NCBI GenBank assembly: GCA_017745115.1
Contig: JAGIAA010000007.1
Span: 1 to 64,000 of the forward strand
Reading direction: 5' to 3'
Source of the DNA: Sphingobium sp.
GTDB taxonomy: Bacteria; Pseudomonadota; Alphaproteobacteria; Sphingomonadales; Sphingomonadaceae
Length of the DNA stretch: 64,000 nt
This document shows, piece after piece, positions 61,041 through 64,000 of the stretch. Under the pieces are notes generated by a model. It had not been told where the DNA came from. It worked only from the letters and a program-made list of their open reading frames with translations, and did no database searches. The translations under genes and the position numbers were made by a program. Position 1 is the stretch's first letter; each line of letters opens with the position of its first letter.

Positions 61041-61960
61041 GCCGCGCACCGGAGCTGGAGGAGTTGCGCCAGCGTTGCGACGGCAATCACGTCCGGCTCC
61101 TTGCCGGTGACGCCCGCGACGCCGATCGGCGAAGTCAGCCGCGCTCGTGCCGCCGCACCGATACCGTCGCGCTCCAGCCGGCTCAGGAACCGTGCCCTCT
61201 TGGTCGCAGAGCCGATCAGGCCAACGAAGCTGAGCGGCGCACGGACGAGCGCCGCCTTGGTCAGCCGATAGTCGAGCGCATGGTCGTGCGTCATGATGAC
61301 GATCGCGGCGTCCTCCGGCGCCTCGCCGATGCATTGCTCGACGGCAGCCTCGGGCACAATGGCGACGCCAGGAATCGTCTCGAACAGCGGCCGCGTGTCG
61401 AACCAGGCGAGCCGGAACGGCAGATGCGCAGCATGACGAGCGACGGCCTGCCCGACATGACCGGCGCCGAAAAGATAAAGGGGTCGCAGATGCTGGCCGA
61501 CAATCTCGGCGAAACTGTCGCCCGCGCGTGGTTTTTCGCCCCGCCCTGCCAGAGGCTCGGGCAGCGCTGACATGCTGATATGCCGCTCGACGCGCGTGGG
61601 CGTCAGCGTCGAGACCAGTATCCGATCCTCGGCAGCTTCGGTGAGCCAGCCGAGCGCCTCAGGGTCAATATGCTCGACCAACAACCGCACCCGGCCGCCG
61701 CAACATTGGCCAAGCAATGGCCCAAGCGGATAATCCTGCACGCGCCATGTCCCCGGCGGAAGATCGAGGATCGCCCGCGCTTGTTCGACCGCGCGAAATT
61801 CGAGATTGCCGCCGCCAATCGTGCCGCGCAGCCCATCCGCCATGACCAGCATGCGCGTCCCAGCTCCACGCGGCGCCGAGCCCTCGGTCGCGAGGATGCT
61901 CACCAGCGCGACCGGCCGCTCCTCCGCCCCTTCCCGCAGCCAGGCCAGCCAGTCAGCCAC
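61037..61960 (-). CDS. xdhC: Xanthine dehydrogenase accessory protein XdhC
   Basis: Needed for insertion of the sulfurated molybdenum cofactor into xanthine dehydrogenase. The 307 residues have ALVSILATEGSAPRGAGTRM, GTIGGGNLEFRAVEQA, LGQCCGGRVRLLVE (the Cys-Cys of the N-domain) and a C-terminal Rossmann domain with LYLFGAGHVGQAVARHA and SFVGLIGSATKRARF. The GTG at 61960 is the likely start; it overlaps the xdhB stop by 8 bases. The ATG of the frame at 62008 is inside xdhB. Confidence 0.93.
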   Translation of the reverse strand: MADWLAWLREGAEERPVALVSILATEGSAPRGAGTRMLVMADGLRGTIGGGNLEFRAVEQARAILDLPPGTWRVQDYPLGPLLGQCCGGRVRLLVEHIDPEALGWLTEAAEDRILVSTLTPTRVERHISMSALPEPLAGRGEKPRAGDSFAEIVGQHLRPLYLFGAGHVGQAVARHAAHLPFRLAWFDTRPLFETIPGVAIVPEAAVEQCIGEAPEDAAIVIMTHDHALDYRLTKAALVRAPLSFVGLIGSATKRARFLSRLERDGIGAAARARLTSPIGVAGVTGKEPDVIAVATLAQLLQLRCAA

Positions 61961-64000
61961 GATGCGCCCTGATTGCCTTGAGGACCGCTTCCGGTGTGGC
62001 CGGGGCATTCAAAGGCGGCAGCGCGCGCTTGCCCGGCGCGGTCGCGGCGATCGCCTGATTGAGGGCCGAGAAGACCGAGATGGCGAGCATGAACGGTGGT
62101 TCGCCGACGGCCTTTGAGCGGTTGATCGTCGGCTCGACATTCTCGCCGTCCCATAACGAAATGGTGAAATGTTTCGGCCGGTCCGAAGCAGTCGGGATCT
62201 TGTAGGTCGCCGGTGAGTGGGTCAGCAACTTACCTTTAGCGTCCCAGACCAACTCCTCGGTGGTAAGCCAGCCTTGGCCCTGGATGAAGCCGCCCTCGAT
62301 CTGCCCTATATCGATCGCCGGATTGAGCGAACGGCCGACATCATGGAGGATGTCTACAGCCAGCACCTTGTGCTCGCCCGTCAAGGTATCGACGACCACC
62401 TCGCTGACCGCGGCGCCATAGGCGAAATAATAGAAGGGGCGGCCTTTGTGCGCCTCGCGGTCATAGGCGATCTTGGGAGTCGCATAATAGCCGGTGGAGG
62501 ACAGCGACACGCGGCCCACATGCGCCTTGCGGCAGAAGGCGGCGAAGGGTAGCCGCTCCTTGCCGGCGATGATCTCGCCGCCGACGAAGCGCACTTCCCC
62601 TTCCGCACAGCCGAAGGCTTGCGCGGCGAAAGCGACCAGCCGTGCCTTGATCGCGCCGGCCGCCTGATAGGCAGCCATGCCATTCAGGTCCGCGCCCGAT
62701 GACGCTGCGGTGGCCGAGGTGTTGGGCACCTTGTCGGTGCGCGTCGCGGTGATCCGCACCTGCCCGACCGGCACAGCGAAGACGTCTGCCACCACCTGCG
62801 CGACCTTGATATAAACGCCCTGGCCCATCTCGGTGCCGCCATGATTGATCTGGATCGAGCCATCCGCATAGACATGGACGAGGGCACCGGCCTGGTTGAG
62901 ATGGGTTGTCGTGAAGCTGATCCCGAACTTGACCGGGGTGAGCGCGATCCCCTTTTTGAGCACCGCGCTCCGCGCATTGAACGCCGCGATGTCCGCCCAT
63001 CGCGCGTCGTAGTTCGAAGTCTGGCGCAGCCGCGCGATCATCTGCGGGGCGATATTATCCTCTATGGTCATGCCATAGGGCGTCACGTCGCGGCCCGGCC
63101 CGTAGAGATTGGCGACGCGCAGATCGAGCGGGTTGCGACCAAGATGGGCGGCGACATCGTCGATGATGCGCTCGATGGCGATCATGCCCTGCGGCCCACC
63201 GAAACCCCGGAATGCCGTCGCCGAGACCATGTTGGTCTTCAGACGCTCGGAGAGGATCTCGATGTCGGGCAGATAGTAGCAATTGTCCGCATGGAACATC
63301 GCGCGGTCGTTGATCGCGGGCGAGAGGTCGACGGTGGCGCCGCAGCGTGAGGAGAGAAAGAGCTTGAGTGCCAACAAGGTCCCGGCCGCATCGAAGCCCA
63401 CCTCGTAAGTCACCCGGAAGTCGTGGCGCTTGCCGGTGATCGCCATGTCGTCGTCGCGATCGCAGCGGAACTTGGCAGGGCGTCCGGTCTTGCACGCGAC
63501 CAGCGCTGCAGCAGCGGCGAACAAAGCCGCCTGCGTCTCCTTGCCGCCGAAGGCCCCTCCCATGCGCCGCACCTCCACGGTCACGTCAGCGCTGGGCTTG
63601 CCGAGCATGTGCGCGACGAGATGCTGGACCTCGCTCGGATGCTGGGTCGAGGAGAGGATATGGATCTGACCATCTTCGCCGGGACGGGCGAGCGCGATCT
63701 GCCCTTCGAGGTAGAAATGGTCCTGGCCGCCCATATCGAACGTGCCCGACAAGCGCAGCGGTGCGGCGGCGAGCGCAGCACCGGCATTACCCCGCGCCAT
63801 GCGCTGGGTCGGTTCGATCAACGAAGCTGCCGCCTGCGCATCAGGGTAGCTCACCAGCGGCGGCAAGGGTTCATAGTCGATCCGGCCGAGCCGCGCCGCC
63901 TTGCGCGCCGCCATTTGGCTTGTCGCCGCGACGAGGAAGATGGGCTGGCTCATGCTGATCACGTCACCGTCGGCAAGCAGCCGATCATCATGCGCGACCG
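61953..64000 (-). CDS. xdhB: Xanthine dehydrogenase molybdopterin subunit XdhB (5' end outside window)
   Basis: About 681 residues of the large catalytic subunit are visible, with the N-terminus beyond base 64000. Blocks seen are QDHFYLEGQIALARPGEDGQ, RMGGAFGGKETQA, TAFRGFGGPQGMI and NHGGTEMGQGVYIKVAQVV (molybdopterin-binding), GSGxN-like ATAASSGADLNG and GEPPFMLAISVFSA near the C-terminus. The subunit hydroxylates hypoxanthine and xanthine to urate using the molybdenum cofactor. xdhA would be expected upstream on the minus strand, off the window. xdhC and guaD follow in one operon. Confidence 0.95.
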   Translation of the reverse strand, partial: VAHDDRLLADGDVISMSQPIFLVAATSQMAARKAARLGRIDYEPLPPLVSYPDAQAAASLIEPTQRMARGNAGAALAAAPLRLSGTFDMGGQDHFYLEGQIALARPGEDGQIHILSSTQHPSEVQHLVAHMLGKPSADVTVEVRRMGGAFGGKETQAALFAAAAALVACKTGRPAKFRCDRDDDMAITGKRHDFRVTYEVGFDAAGTLLALKLFLSSRCGATVDLSPAINDRAMFHADNCYYLPDIEILSERLKTNMVSATAFRGFGGPQGMIAIERIIDDVAAHLGRNPLDLRVANLYGPGRDVTPYGMTIEDNIAPQMIARLRQTSNYDARWADIAAFNARSAVLKKGIALTPVKFGISFTTTHLNQAGALVHVYADGSIQINHGGTEMGQGVYIKVAQVVADVFAVPVGQVRITATRTDKVPNTSATAASSGADLNGMAAYQAAGAIKARLVAFAAQAFGCAEGEVRFVGGEIIAGKERLPFAAFCRKAHVGRVSLSSTGYYATPKIAYDREAHKGRPFYYFAYGAAVSEVVVDTLTGEHKVLAVDILHDVGRSLNPAIDIGQIEGGFIQGQGWLTTEELVWDAKGKLLTHSPATYKIPTASDRPKHFTISLWDGENVEPTINRSKAVGEPPFMLAISVFSALNQAIAATAPGKRALPPLNAPATPEAVLKAIRAHRG

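Overview
The window reads as a GC-rich alphaproteobacterial chromosome, most likely a sphingomonad (order Sphingomonadales). That placement is an inference from protein flavour and gene content (TonB receptor-linked purine use, capsule genes, MbfA-like ferritin/VIT protein). It was not tested by phylogeny.

Layout. (1) 1-1.8 kb: the end of an unrecognised gene, rpsD (ribosomal protein S4) with a promoter and a hairpin terminator, then a decayed S9-type peptidase pseudogene. (2) 2.0-41.1 kb: a large ABC-transporter-dependent (group 2-like) capsule locus. The left edge carries kpsF-kpsU-kpsC-kpsS, for Kdo-linker precursor and Kdo transfer. The right edge carries kpsT-kpsM-kpsE and a divergent kpsD/wza-type outer-membrane export lipoprotein. 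The centre holds serotype-type genes: single and double glycosyltransferases, an SDR epimerase with a Cys-rich insert, a class I methyltransferase, two GSCFA proteins, an SGNH-like protein, kdsA, four FkbM methyltransferases and three paralogous Kdo-hydroxylase-like Fe(II)/2-oxoglutarate oxygenases. (3) 41.2-44.4 kb: agmatine-to-putrescine genes (aguA, aguB), a small ABM-like protein and a PhyH-type oxygenase. (4) 44.4-51.8 kb: a small exported protein, a ferritin-like/VIT metal transporter, a GH3 glucosidase with PA14 domain, an AraC-type regulator, a methyltransferase, a family-5 uracil-DNA glycosylase, folK and tRNA-Lys(TTT). (5) 52.0-64.0 kb: a purine acquisition and catabolism cluster (NCS2 permease, 8-oxoguanine-deaminase-like amidohydrolase, periplasmic purine nucleoside permease protein, TonB receptor, LysR regulator, guanine deaminase, xdhC, xdhB partial).

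How it fits together. KdsA, KpsF and KpsU supply CMP-Kdo. KpsS and the KpsC-like protein would build the Kdo linker on a lipid, the central glycosyltransferases the repeat unit, and KpsM/T/E plus the outer-membrane lipoprotein would export it. The most unusual feature is that each of the three oxygenase genes lies next to an FkbM methyltransferase gene, suggesting repeated 'hydroxylate then O-methylate' modules that decorate the capsule or its Kdo. The KpsC-like protein also appears to lack the N-terminal Kdo-transferase module of the classical two-module enzyme.

Limits: all family calls come from reading motifs by eye. No database search, structure prediction or computed alignment was run. 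No transposase, integrase, CRISPR array or rRNA gene was seen.
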